Assembly: GCA_016722295.1 (NCBI GenBank)
Contig: JADKGL010000003.1
Span: forward strand, 124,001-188,000
Source: Saprospiraceae bacterium
GTDB taxonomy: Bacteria > Bacteroidota > Bacteroidia > Chitinophagales > Saprospiraceae
Length of the DNA stretch: 64,000 bases
Reading direction: 5' to 3'
The position numbers were made by a program, and so were the translations under genes. The notes beneath the pieces were generated by a model, which worked only from the letters and a program-made list of their open reading frames with translations, searched no databases and was not told the DNA's origin. Numbering within the stretch: position 1 is the first letter of the stretch; every line of letters begins with the position of its first letter. Positions 25,405 to 33,676 of this stretch are shown in pieces.

Positions 25405-25785
25405 AATTAAACCTAATTAGTAGGCTAACTGATGTAAAGTTAAATTGAAAAATTAGCTTGAAAACAAATTGATATAGTTATGTCTTTATCAAGTCAGATC
25501 TAGGTATAAATCAGAAGCTCTTAGACCAAATAATGACGTAAAACTATAATTTAACAAAAAATGCAAAATAAGCTCGAAATAGGACATTTTAAGCATAAAA
25601 TCATGTAGATTGAGCTATGCGAATGAAGCAATAAAATTTATAATTTTGATAATGAGCTTACTGTTTTTGGGGGTTGGTAAACTGAAAAATGCAGTATTTT
25701 TCTAAAAGTACTTATCCTAGCCTATATTATAAAAAATAATCGTGCAGTTGTATAGCTAGTGTTTGATCAGTTAATATTGTTTTTT

Positions 25786-25950
25786 AATACCAATGTGAAT
25801 TATAAAATAGGCCGAAATATTTTGATTAGAAATTTGTCCAGAATAGACGCAAACTGGAGATGCAGTGGGTCACTACATCGAGGACTTGTAACGAAGTATG
25901 GGCGAATTTAACGGATAATATTGGACTAGATTGTATTTCACTTTGGTATT
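25786..25950 (+). mobile_element. 165-bp MITE, copy 2
   Basis: It begins with AATACCAATGTGAATTATA and ends with the inverse of AATACCAAAGTGAAATACA, a 19-bp terminal inverted repeat matching at 16 positions. The interior has no transposase and aligns end to end with 18683-18847 in opposite orientation. The TA next to each CCAA end would suit the TA target choice of IS630-type transposases, but this is inference. No longer target duplication is visible. Confidence 0.7.
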
Positions 25951-26105
25951 CCCTTCCTTGAAAGTTAAATTGCATGTGGTAACAACGTATTTTTCTAAAT
26001 AAATAGGATCGATAAAGATAATAGCCAAGCATTGCATAGAACGAACTAAAATTAAGGTTTACATGTCATATTGAAGTCACTAAGTTGGGCAGAGACTAAT
26101 AAATC

Positions 26106-26522
26106 TCAATGTCGTCTAATCATTTTAAAACTCTGTTCACAGACGAAATCATCATCAATTGTTTTAGAATATAGATCAATATTTTCATCATCAATCACTG
26201 TTATAACAAATGTATCCAGACTTACAGAATATACATCAGGTCCATAAAAAAATATTCTTTTTTTATCAGTAGTGAACGCATAATTTACATCCCTTCTTGG
26301 AATTGAACTTGCGGATGCTCCTTGATAAAATAGTACATTTGCAGCTTTAAAATCCATAATTGCAAATAATTCATTCTTTGATTGAATAGTATCATTTAGC
26401 AAACAGAGATGATATTTTTCTGCAAACCATTGTCCTAATATCGCTTCAGAAATATCTCGTTCATCCTTTCTGCATGACAATAAAACTAATGTATAGAATA
26501 ATATTATAGTAAAGTTTCTCAT
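26106..26522 (-). CDS. Small lipoprotein, lipocalin-like
   Basis: This 138-residue lipoprotein (MRNFTIILFYTLVLLSC) has a beta-rich mature part opening with ILGQWFAEKYHLC, then VNYAFTTDKKRIFFYG and a VITVIDDENIDLY strand near the end. The W-containing first strand and the short strand-turn pattern resemble lipocalin-like DUFs. Its ATG shares one base with the stop of the upstream gene (TAATG), so translation is coupled. It is the last gene of the array. No named family was recognised. Confidence 0.65.
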   Translation of the reverse strand: MRNFTIILFYTLVLLSCRKDERDISEAILGQWFAEKYHLCLLNDTIQSKNELFAIMDFKAANVLFYQGASASSIPRRDVNYAFTTDKKRIFFYGPDVYSVSLDTFVITVIDDENIDLYSKTIDDDFVCEQSFKMIRRH

Positions 26523-26905
26523 TATCTTCTTCTATTTAATTTATAAATAGTCCCATGACCTGAAGGCTGATCAAAAGTGAATTGAATATAATTTGGCTCA
26601 TTGACTAATATGGTATAAGGCAAGGTAAATATCCATAATTTAGTATTGTCATCACTAAATTTATATGCTTGCTCTCTGTTTTCCTTTATTGGTTTGTCAT
26701 CAGGTTCGTATATATAAGAAAAAGTTGAATCTGTATAAAAATCAAAAAGAACCACATTACGCAATGTATCAAATTTACCATTCACTAGTCCTCTATTAAG
26801 ATTATCAGCAATCCATTTTCCACGAATATTCTTTCTGATGTCGAGATCTGTTTCCTTGTTGCAAGAGAAAAAAAGTAAAATTAAAATGCTAATGTTTATT
26901 TTCAT
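26522..26905 (-). CDS. Small lipoprotein, lipocalin-like
   Basis: This 127-residue lipoprotein (MKINISILILLFFSC) has a mature part beginning IRKNIRGKWIADNLNRG, then VVLFDFYTDSTFSYIYEPD and YKFSDDNTKLWIF, again lipocalin-like. It starts 1 nt after the stop of the detached T9SS domain and overlaps the next gene by one base. It resembles its neighbour in size and layout more than in residues, suggesting old paralogy. Function unknown. Confidence 0.65.
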   Translation of the reverse strand: MKINISILILLFFSCNKETDLDIRKNIRGKWIADNLNRGLVNGKFDTLRNVVLFDFYTDSTFSYIYEPDDKPIKENREQAYKFSDDNTKLWIFTLPYTILVNEPNYIQFTFDQPSGHGTIYKLNRRR

Positions 26906-26906
26906 T

Positions 26907-27173
26907 TTATTGCAAAATTATTTTTTGAACGCCTAAAAATTGGGAGTCTGAATATAAATGAATAAAGTACAGCCCAGGTTTATATTTTACCATAGAAAGC
27001 TCTAAAAAATTGTTGTTTTCTTCGATTTTATATTCGGATTTTTGAAGTAATTGTTGGTTTGCATTCAATAAATTTAAACTAATATTTGATTGGTTTGGTA
27101 AGAATATCTTTATAAAAATTTTATCTGTAGTAGGATTAGGGAATATTTTGAATTTGTTTTCCAAAGCGGACAT
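26907..27173 (-). CDS. Stand-alone T9SS type A sorting domain (orphan CTD)
   Basis: The 88-residue frame is nothing but a sorting domain: FKIFPNPTTDKIFIKI, ISLNLLNANQQLLQ and KPGLYFIHLYSDSQFLGVQKIIL. It has no signal peptide and no passenger. Its ATG shares a base with the stop of the preceding lipoprotein gene (TAATG), so it is positioned for coupled translation, or a -1 shift at that stop would attach it to the upstream protein. Such domains normally form the C-terminus of secreted proteins, so it may be a relic or a spare cassette. Confidence 0.6.
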   Translation of the reverse strand: MSALENKFKIFPNPTTDKIFIKIFLPNQSNISLNLLNANQQLLQKSEYKIEENNNFLELSMVKYKPGLYFIHLYSDSQFLGVQKIILQ

Positions 27174-27661
27174 TACTTTCTAAAATAATTATAAGTGTAC
27201 CACCGTTCAATTGTATCTGGAATTGAAGAACCATTATTGAAATCTAGAAACTTATAATATTTTTTTAATACCATTTCATTATGATTGAGCGAGACTATAT
27301 CATATGTGAGTGTGTCAAAAACAACTCCAGGAAATTGGGGTAAACCTTCTTGTTGAAAGTTGATTTCATTTTTATTGCAATCAAGCCACATATTATAGTA
27401 TACAATGGAATCCCATATAGTATATTGATCAATGTTATATTCATATAACTTGCTTTCATCATTAGTCCAATTCAATTCCTTAAATGCGAAACTTTGAATA
27501 TTTTCTTTAACTCCATTTGTTGCGGTTAATTGGTATTCAAATATTCTCCATCTACCATAAAAATCCTTGAGATCAGCTAATTGACAATCTGATGGATATA
27601 TGCAATCTTTTCGACAATCCGAAAATAAAAAAATAGCTATAATAAAATAATATAATTTCAT
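27173..27661 (-). CDS. Small lipoprotein, lipocalin-like
   Basis: This is about 162 residues from the ATG at 27661 (MKLYYFIIAIFLFSDC); an ATG seven codons earlier is possible. The mature protein has DFYGRWRIFEYQLTATNG, an IWDSIVYYNMWLDC segment, and LTYDIVSLNHNEMVLKKYYKF, a pattern seen in lipocalin-like lipoproteins whose last strands report strong binding-barrel character. It is followed with a one-base overlap by the orphan sorting domain. Function unknown. Confidence 0.65.
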   Translation of the reverse strand: MKLYYFIIAIFLFSDCRKDCIYPSDCQLADLKDFYGRWRIFEYQLTATNGVKENIQSFAFKELNWTNDESKLYEYNIDQYTIWDSIVYYNMWLDCNKNEINFQQEGLPQFPGVVFDTLTYDIVSLNHNEMVLKKYYKFLDFNNGSSIPDTIERWYTYNYFRK

Positions 27662-27704
27662 TTTCTTAATTCTATACACCATAAATAGTTAATTTTCAAT
27701 CAAT

Positions 27705-28139
27705 TTACATTCTAGTTAAATAGAGTTCAGATCTTGTTTCATACAAGGTATTTTGAAGTTGAGTATTATTTATTTTTATCATTTTCATTGCATTTTTCGT
27801 TCTATATTCTATATGAAATTTATAATCATCAAGATTAGTGCGCGGACTAGAAATGATAGAATCAGTCTCACAGTTATATGTAATATCAAGATCAAATTCG
27901 CCAAATGATTTTATTTTTAATAGTCCTTTTTCAAAAGTATAAAATTCATAGTGAGTAATGCGATTTCTATAAATTCCATTTTCAAAATATTCATCAAAAG
28001 TTTCACTTCTCCATGTGCTATTAAATAAATGTTTTTCTTTATATTCGCAATCTTCTACTATTTCTATATTACATTCTTCTTTATTATTGCATGCCATAAT
28101 GCTGATAACAACAACATAAAAAATTATTTTATTTACCAT
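27705..28139 (-). CDS. Small lipoprotein, unrecognised family
   Basis: This 144-residue lipoprotein (MVNKIIFYVVVISIMAC) has a mature region of polar beta strands (HLFNSTWRSETFDEYFENG, YEFYTFEKGLLKIKSFG) ending YETRSELYLTRM. The W in the first strand again recalls lipocalin-like neighbours. Its ATG overlaps the end of the broken sorting-domain frame by 11 nt (ATGGTAAATAA). Confidence 0.6.
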   Translation of the reverse strand: MVNKIIFYVVVISIMACNNKEECNIEIVEDCEYKEKHLFNSTWRSETFDEYFENGIYRNRITHYEFYTFEKGLLKIKSFGEFDLDITYNCETDSIISSPRTNLDDYKFHIEYRTKNAMKMIKINNTQLQNTLYETRSELYLTRM

Positions 28140-28378
28140 AAAATACTATTTTTTCTGATTTAATATATCCAGAGTCGTATTGAGTTTGGTGAATATAAAC
28201 GCCATATTGAGCGGATTGTTGTCGAAGGTAATCTTGTATATTTGATGCAGAAATGAATTGGGTTTTGTACAACAATTTTCTATCAATGCTAAATATAAAA
28301 TGTATTTTGATTTCTCCAATTTTATCTTCACTTTTGATTTGATGTAGCACTTATAATAAAAAGAAGTATGGTTTTCAT
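28129..28378 (-). pseudogene. Frameshifted remnant: signal peptide plus T9SS sorting-domain tail
   Basis: An ATG at 28378 encodes a signal-peptide-like MKTILLFIISATSNQK and stops after 16 codons. In another frame, from about 28350, follow ~70 residues resembling the end of a sorting domain (FSIDRKLLYKTQ, YGVYIHQTQYDSGYIKSEKIVFYGK). A single-base shift would join them, giving a protein with almost no passenger. The likely reading is a decayed secreted-protein gene whose middle has been lost; its only start in the long frame is a GTG. Confidence 0.5.
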
Positions 28379-28615
28379 TTTTTGTCTATTTTATAAGGTG
28401 GTTTATTGTATTGATAATATGTGTAGAAATATACTTTTGTAAATTCGATATTTGTTCTAAATTAAAGGTTTTTTACGTTTAAACTACATGTTTACTTTAT
28501 AACGATTTTTCAGCCGAAATATACATTATATAAGCAAATATTTTAATTCTGACTTCCAAGCATTGGGAATCAGATAGACTTATATTTTTTTCAAGAAATT
28601 TGTTTTAGATGCCAA

Positions 28616-29932
28616 TCACCGACTCAACACCCATTTCCATATTTCTTTTAAGCTCGCTTTTTTTCCATACATCAATATTCCTACGCGATAGATTTTTGCA
28701 GTAAGTAGTACAATAAAATAGGCAAATAGAAAAAGTATGACTAGCGATAATCCAATCTGCCACCAAGGTGGATCAAATGCCATCATGGCTGGCATGACTA
28801 TCGGTGAAAATAAAGGAAACATGGTAGAGAAAAATGTCAATCCGCTCTCAGGCTCACGTATCGCTTGGAACATGATGTAGATCGCAAACATGATAGGAAT
28901 CGTGACGATAATGGTTAAGGATTGAGAGTCATTGATGTCATCACCAACCGCCGCACCAATCGCTGCAAACATAGCAGCATAAATGAAATATCCTCCTAGG
29001 AAATATAAGATAAATACTGGCACAATACGCCACCAATTTAAATTGCCAATTTCACGAATGGCGCCTACGATCTCATCTTCATTTACGACGACTTGCTGTG
29101 CATTTGGCATCGATTGACTGACGTCTTGCATTTGTTGTGCATCAATTCCTGCTATAGAAATTCCGAGTATATAGATGGCAGGTATCAGAATCATCCAGAT
29201 CACAATTTGTGTCAAGCCTACGAGTCCTACACCGATGATTTTTCCAAGCATAAGTGTCTTTGCATCTGTAGAAGAAATGATTAACTCTACGATGCGATTT
29301 ACTTTTTCATCTGTGACAGAGCGCATCACTGCTGCTCCATAAAGGAATATGATAAAGAAAATAATATAACCCATCGCACCGCCCAACATTGTGGCGATAC
29401 TACTAGCATGGGAAGACTTATCTTTTTGAGATTCGGAGACAGGCTCTGGATCAATCTCAATATCTGTTTTTAATTTTTCCAATTGCATCTTTTCAATGGC
29501 GAGAAGTTGCATCTTATGCTCTTTGATACTTTCTCCCAATTGCTTTTTTAATTGAGATTCAATATCAATGTTCATCGATTTGTCAGTATAGTAATAGGCA
29601 GAATAATTTTTTACGTCAACCCCTGCGAATTTTGGTAAAACCAAAATGCCATCAAGTTCTTTCTTTGTATATTTTTCCTTTAGTGCAGCTAAGGATTCTT
29701 CCGATTTGTAAAAATTAATTCGAGCTGTATTTTGTGGAAGTTTGATTTCAGCTTGGGACTCATCTTTTATCGCTACCTTATAGACTTTGTCACTTTTGTT
29801 GCTAAAGATGAATATCACTGCAATAAAAAAAAGTAAGAATCCTAGTGGTGTTAATAAGGTAGTTAAAATAAAATTTTTATTTTTTACACGAGTGATATAT
29901 TCTCTTTGAATGATCAATCCTAGTTTATTCAT
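28616..29932 (-). CDS. ABC-2 type exporter permease (NatB-like)
   Basis: This 438-residue membrane protein has an N-terminal transmembrane helix (LTTLLTPLGFLLFFIAVIFIF), a long periplasmic domain, and five more helices in the C-terminal half, the ABC2_membrane_3 layout. VTDEKVNRIVELIISS is the family coupling helix. It overlaps the ATPase gene by 8 nt. The pair resembles NatAB-type exporters of Na+ or peptides; the substrate is not known. Confidence 0.88.
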   Translation of the reverse strand: MNKLGLIIQREYITRVKNKNFILTTLLTPLGFLLFFIAVIFIFSNKSDKVYKVAIKDESQAEIKLPQNTARINFYKSEESLAALKEKYTKKELDGILVLPKFAGVDVKNYSAYYYTDKSMNIDIESQLKKQLGESIKEHKMQLLAIEKMQLEKLKTDIEIDPEPVSESQKDKSSHASSIATMLGGAMGYIIFFIIFLYGAAVMRSVTDEKVNRIVELIISSTDAKTLMLGKIIGVGLVGLTQIVIWMILIPAIYILGISIAGIDAQQMQDVSQSMPNAQQVVVNEDEIVGAIREIGNLNWWRIVPVFILYFLGGYFIYAAMFAAIGAAVGDDINDSQSLTIIVTIPIMFAIYIMFQAIREPESGLTFFSTMFPLFSPIVMPAMMAFDPPWWQIGLSLVILFLFAYFIVLLTAKIYRVGILMYGKKASLKEIWKWVLSR

Positions 29933-30833
29933 GATTCGATTGATTTACGATTTTAATAAATAATTCGTTGAAAGATGGAAGGACTTCTTTGAAGCTTTTT
30001 AATTCATTTCCCTGTTGTAATAATTTTACTATTTTCTGATTGATCTGTTGAATACTATCACCTTGAAGTATGTATTTTGACTCTGCCAATTGAGTGAGTT
30101 GTAGGTTGTCCATGATCTCAGATGATAATGGAGCAGAAGATATGATTTCAAATTTGTTTTCTTTGAATCGCTCTCGAATTTCTGTCACTTTTCCATCGAG
30201 GATGATTTTGCCTTTGTTGATTAATACAATGGCTTCGCACATCTCTTCGACTTGCTCCATACGGTGAGTCGAAAAAAGAATTGCAGCGCCTTCATTTTTT
30301 AGATTGATGATTTCATCTTTTATTAAATTCGAATTAATCGGATCCAAACCAGAAAATGGTTCATCTAAAATGATTAGTTTCGGTTTGTGCACTACAGTAG
30401 CGATGAACTGAATTTTTTGAGACATTCCTTTGGAGAGTTCATCTACTTTTTTGTTCCACCATGACTCTATTTCAAATTTGCGCATCCAATGCACTACTTC
30501 TCGCTCTGCGTCTGTTTTAGAAAAACCTCTGAGTCGACATAGGTAAATTAATTGTTCGCCGACCTTCATTTTTTTGTAGAGGCCTCTTTCTTCAGGCATA
30601 TATCCTATGGAAGGATCTTTTACTTTTTCGATATTGGTACCATCCAATAAAACTTCACCAGAGTCGGCACGTGTGATGCCTGTGATAATTCGTATCATCG
30701 AAGTTTTTCCGGCACCATTTGGTCCCAATAAGCCAAAAATACAGCCTGAAGGAACTTTGAAAGAAACATCATTAACAGCCTTTACAGATTGATATTCTTT
30801 ATTGACATGTTTTAATTCTAACAGTGGATTCAT
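29925..30833 (-). CDS. ABC transporter ATP-binding protein (NatA-like)
   Basis: This 302-residue ATPase has Walker A GPNGAGKTS, signature motif LSKGMSQK, Walker B LIILDEPFSG and switch His in STHRMEQ. A C-terminal DUF4162-type domain (about residues 215-300) matches exporter ATPases. It overlaps the permease gene downstream and lies 3 nt from the CNNM/CorC gene upstream, so the three genes probably share a transcript from before 32111. Confidence 0.93.
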   Translation of the reverse strand: MNPLLELKHVNKEYQSVKAVNDVSFKVPSGCIFGLLGPNGAGKTSMIRIITGITRADSGEVLLDGTNIEKVKDPSIGYMPEERGLYKKMKVGEQLIYLCRLRGFSKTDAEREVVHWMRKFEIESWWNKKVDELSKGMSQKIQFIATVVHKPKLIILDEPFSGLDPINSNLIKDEIINLKNEGAAILFSTHRMEQVEEMCEAIVLINKGKIILDGKVTEIRERFKENKFEIISSAPLSSEIMDNLQLTQLAESKYILQGDSIQQINQKIVKLLQQGNELKSFKEVLPSFNELFIKIVNQSNHE

Positions 30834-30836
30834 TTT

Positions 30837-32111
30837 TTACATTTTTGTTACAAGTAGTTTGTCTATTCGTTGTCCATCTTTATCCAATACTTCTATTTGT
30901 AGTTGATCTATAGTGATTGTATCGCCTACATTCGGCAATTGATCTTTTTGCGAGATGATCAGCCCAGCGACAGTATTGTAACTGTCTATCACATTATCAT
31001 CAATATCTAATTCAAAAAATTTAGCAAATTCTAATAATGAATATTGCCCATCGACGAGCCAACTATTTTCATTGCGTTTAACTATTTCATATTCACTTTG
31101 ATAGTTTTCAGTGACATCTCCTACTAGAGCATCTACGACATCATCCATAGTGACCATACCAGCAGTGCTTCCATATTCATCTACTACGATGCCGTAGTGC
31201 ATTCTTTCTTTTTTAAAGATTTCAAGGACTTTATATGCATAGCTACTTTCATTGATAAATATAGCCGGTTTAATAAAATTTTTAATTGAAAAGTGTTGAT
31301 CATCCTTTGCCATAAACAGATCTTTCAACAGCGCGATACCGATGATTTCATCTATGTCATCATTTTTACAAACTGGATATGCAGAATGTTTTTCTTGATT
31401 AATTTTAGCAGTAATACTTTGAAGGGTTTCATCTTCATTAAAATAAACTAATTCATTGCGATGCGTAAATAAAGTATCAACTTTTCGATCGCCTAATTCG
31501 AAGACGCGTTCAACGATCTGATGTTCGATATCTTGAATTTCTCCTCCTTCTGTGCCTTCTTTGATTAAGGATTTTATTTCTTCTTCTGAAACATTGCTGT
31601 CATTTGATTTTCTGATCCCTAATATTTTTAAAAATAAGTCATTGGTAGACATGAGCAACCATACGAAAGGTGAGGTCAATAGTGAGACGAATTTCATAGG
31701 CTTTGCCAGTACCATTGCAATTGGTTCTGGAAATGTCATGCCTATTCTTTTTGGCAACAATTCGCCAAATACTATCGAAAGATAGGTAACTAGTATAACA
31801 ATGATCCCCACAGCAATTTGATGAGCATATGGATTAAGCAAAGAGAATTGTCCTAAAAATTCCGCTACGGTATGTGTTAAATTTTCACCACTAAATACAC
31901 CGAGCAAGATCCCGATCAAAGTGATTCCGATCTGAACAGTAGAAAGAAATTTTGTTGGATTTTCTGAAAGTTCAATGGCGGTTTTAGCACCACTCATCCC
32001 TTTTTTACTCGCTGTCTCTAGTTTGAATCTTCGCGAAGAAACAAGAGACATTTCAGCAAGGGAAAAAATTCCGTTGATCAGAATTAGTATGATGATAATG
32101 ACTAATTCCAT
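30837..32111 (-). CDS. CNNM/CorC family protein (DUF21, CBS pair, CorC_HlyC)
   Basis: This 424-residue protein has an N-terminal DUF21 membrane domain (about residues 1-185, ILINGIFSLAEMSLVSSRR, GITLIGILLGVFSG, ELLPKRIG), a CBS pair (residues ~205-330, with GIVVDEYGSTAGMVTMDDVV), and a C-terminal CorC_HlyC domain (WLVDGQYSLLEFAKFFEL, TVAGLI). Family members bind Mg-ATP and control divalent cation or Na+ transport; the hemolysin label is historical. Cotranscription with the ABC exporter is likely. Confidence 0.92.
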   Translation of the reverse strand: MELVIIIILILINGIFSLAEMSLVSSRRFKLETASKKGMSGAKTAIELSENPTKFLSTVQIGITLIGILLGVFSGENLTHTVAEFLGQFSLLNPYAHQIAVGIIVILVTYLSIVFGELLPKRIGMTFPEPIAMVLAKPMKFVSLLTSPFVWLLMSTNDLFLKILGIRKSNDSNVSEEEIKSLIKEGTEGGEIQDIEHQIVERVFELGDRKVDTLFTHRNELVYFNEDETLQSITAKINQEKHSAYPVCKNDDIDEIIGIALLKDLFMAKDDQHFSIKNFIKPAIFINESSYAYKVLEIFKKERMHYGIVVDEYGSTAGMVTMDDVVDALVGDVTENYQSEYEIVKRNENSWLVDGQYSLLEFAKFFELDIDDNVIDSYNTVAGLIISQKDQLPNVGDTITIDQLQIEVLDKDGQRIDKLLVTKM

Positions 32112-32173
32112 TTTATTTATAAATTAAAAATTGATTAAAAAAATTTGAAGATAATTTGTGTAAAACTAAGTAA

Positions 32174-32863
32174 TTAATCCACATATTCAATGATTTGTAA
32201 CAATCGAATATAAGTGCTCAATTCAATAGTGAGATTTCGAGTAGAAATTTCGCTACCTCGATATGAGGTTCTTGAGAATGGATCGTACCAAAGTGTACCA
32301 GCAGGAACAAAAATTTGTTTAGAAATATCGGGAGCAATTCGCAATTCCCAACCATTTCGAATTGTTTTTCCCAACGAATATTCAATCCCTCCGAGAAAAC
32401 TTAAGCCATAATTAAATTTGCGAACCCATTCAATGTATTCTGTATTGAATTCAAATTTTTGATTTGTGGTCAATTCAGCTCTAGCACCTACACCAAAATA
32501 AGTAGTAAAATCTTCAAAGGTATTTTGAGTTCGTTTGACACCAATTTCAAGCACTGCATTATAAAATTTCATATTAAACTTGTCGCCTTTAATTCGATTT
32601 CCAAACTGATCGATAAAAAAGCTATATCTAATTGCGCCTCCCTTGACATGATATCCCAATTGGCCATAAATTATATTTTTTCCATCAGAAGATTCTGAAT
32701 CTATGCCAAATGCTGCATGATAGGCGAACATTGGAGCTCTTTTTCCTCCATTAGCCCATTTTTGAAATCCCATCGAAGGTCCAGCTTTAAATGTATAGCC
32801 AGTGTTTTGAGCATTATTAATCACAAGAAGTAAACTTAGTAGAAAAGTGAGACCTGTTTTCAT
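32174..32863 (-). CDS. Outer-membrane beta-barrel protein (porin-like, OMP_b-brl type)
   Basis: This 229-residue exported barrel has a signal peptide (MKTGLTFLLSLLLVINNAQ) and repeated strand motifs (YTFKAGPSMGFQKWANGG, YGQLGYHVKGGAIRYSFF, NYGLSFLGGIEYSLG) ending in LSTYIRLLQIIEYVD. PorT-like small barrels have similar size and strand texture. It lies 62 nt downstream of the CNNM gene, on the same strand and upstream in transcription. Function is not assigned. Confidence 0.7.
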   Translation of the reverse strand: MKTGLTFLLSLLLVINNAQNTGYTFKAGPSMGFQKWANGGKRAPMFAYHAAFGIDSESSDGKNIIYGQLGYHVKGGAIRYSFFIDQFGNRIKGDKFNMKFYNAVLEIGVKRTQNTFEDFTTYFGVGARAELTTNQKFEFNTEYIEWVRKFNYGLSFLGGIEYSLGKTIRNGWELRIAPDISKQIFVPAGTLWYDPFSRTSYRGSEISTRNLTIELSTYIRLLQIIEYVD

Positions 32864-32949
32864 TTTATAATTAACTAATAAATATTCAAATATGCTGCAA
32901 TTTGGGGAATTATTTTATCTTATTTAATGTTTTAGCATAAAATTAAAGC

Positions 32950-33552
32950 ATGAATATAGCAGATCTTATTTCTCAAAACCTCCCAAATGATTTATTAGCT
33001 CAAATAGCTGGTCAAGCTGGCATTCAAGATCCAGAACAAGGTGTCCACGCCTCAAAGTCTGTAATTCAGACGATTTTGCAAGGATTATCTAAAAATACAG
33101 CAGATGAAAATGGCGCAAATTCCTTACTTTCTGCTCTCGATAGAGACCACGATGGCAGTATTTTTAATGATGTTTTGGGTATGTTATCTGGTAAAACAGC
33201 TGCTCCAAATCAAAATATGTTGAATGGTGCAGGTATACTAGGACATATTTTAGGAAATAAACAAGAGACAGTAGGCAATAATATGGGTCAAGCCTTAGGT
33301 CTAGATATGGGCAAGATTATGTCCTTAATGACGATGTTGGCTCCAGTCGTAATGGGTTTGCTTGGAAAAGCAAAAGCAAATAACCAAATTAGCACTGCAA
33401 ATGTACAAGATATCTTATCTGGTGCTGCTCAACATCAAGTACAACAAAATCCAGGATATGGCATCTTTGGAAAATTGTTAGATCAGGATGGAGACGGTCA
33501 GATATTAGATGATATCGCAGATCTTGGAATGAAATTTTTCTTAAAAAAGTAA
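32950..33552 (+). CDS. DUF937 family protein with EF-hand-like loops
   Basis: This 200-residue soluble protein opens with the DUF937 pattern (ADLISQNLPNDLLAQIAGQAGI) and contains a Gly/Met-rich helix (IMSLMTMLAPVVMGLLGKAKA) typical of the family. Two acidic loops, DRDHDGSIFNDV near residue 63 and DQDGDGQILDDI near residue 178, match EF-hand or dockerin-type calcium-binding loops. No signal peptide is present. Function of the family is unknown. A clear terminator follows within 30 nt. Confidence 0.8.
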   Translation: MNIADLISQNLPNDLLAQIAGQAGIQDPEQGVHASKSVIQTILQGLSKNTADENGANSLLSALDRDHDGSIFNDVLGMLSGKTAAPNQNMLNGAGILGHILGNKQETVGNNMGQALGLDMGKIMSLMTMLAPVVMGLLGKAKANNQISTANVQDILSGAAQHQVQQNPGYGIFGKLLDQDGDGQILDDIADLGMKFFLKK

Positions 33553-33580
33553 AGTTCTATATAACCCAATACAACCATGT

Positions 33581-33611
33581 AGCCCAGTCTTTTATTAGAT
33601 TGGGCTTTTTT
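33581..33611 (+). terminator. Intrinsic terminator after the DUF937 gene
   Basis: AGCCCAGTCT pairs with AGATTGGGCT (one G-T wobble) around TTTATT, followed by a run of T. Confidence 0.75.
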
Positions 33612-33676
33612 GTTTAAAATTGAATTTGATTGGGATTTGTTTTTTGAGGAAAACAAATTTAAAACAAAAAACATTT

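Larger units (their letters stand above)
25213..26105. other. 893-bp non-coding accessory gap
   Basis: No convincing gene was found. The stretch holds a minus-strand terminator (25356-25382), an (AATG)5 tract (25385-25404) and MITE copy 2 (25786-25950). The remainder (about 25405-25785 and 25951-26105) is AT-rich, has only short shadow frames and shows no recognisable RNA gene. Confidence 0.7.

Noticed and set aside
25826..26032. 68-codon minus-strand frame overlapping MITE copy 2
   Set aside because: The frame covers MITE sequence and is broken by stops in the other copy.
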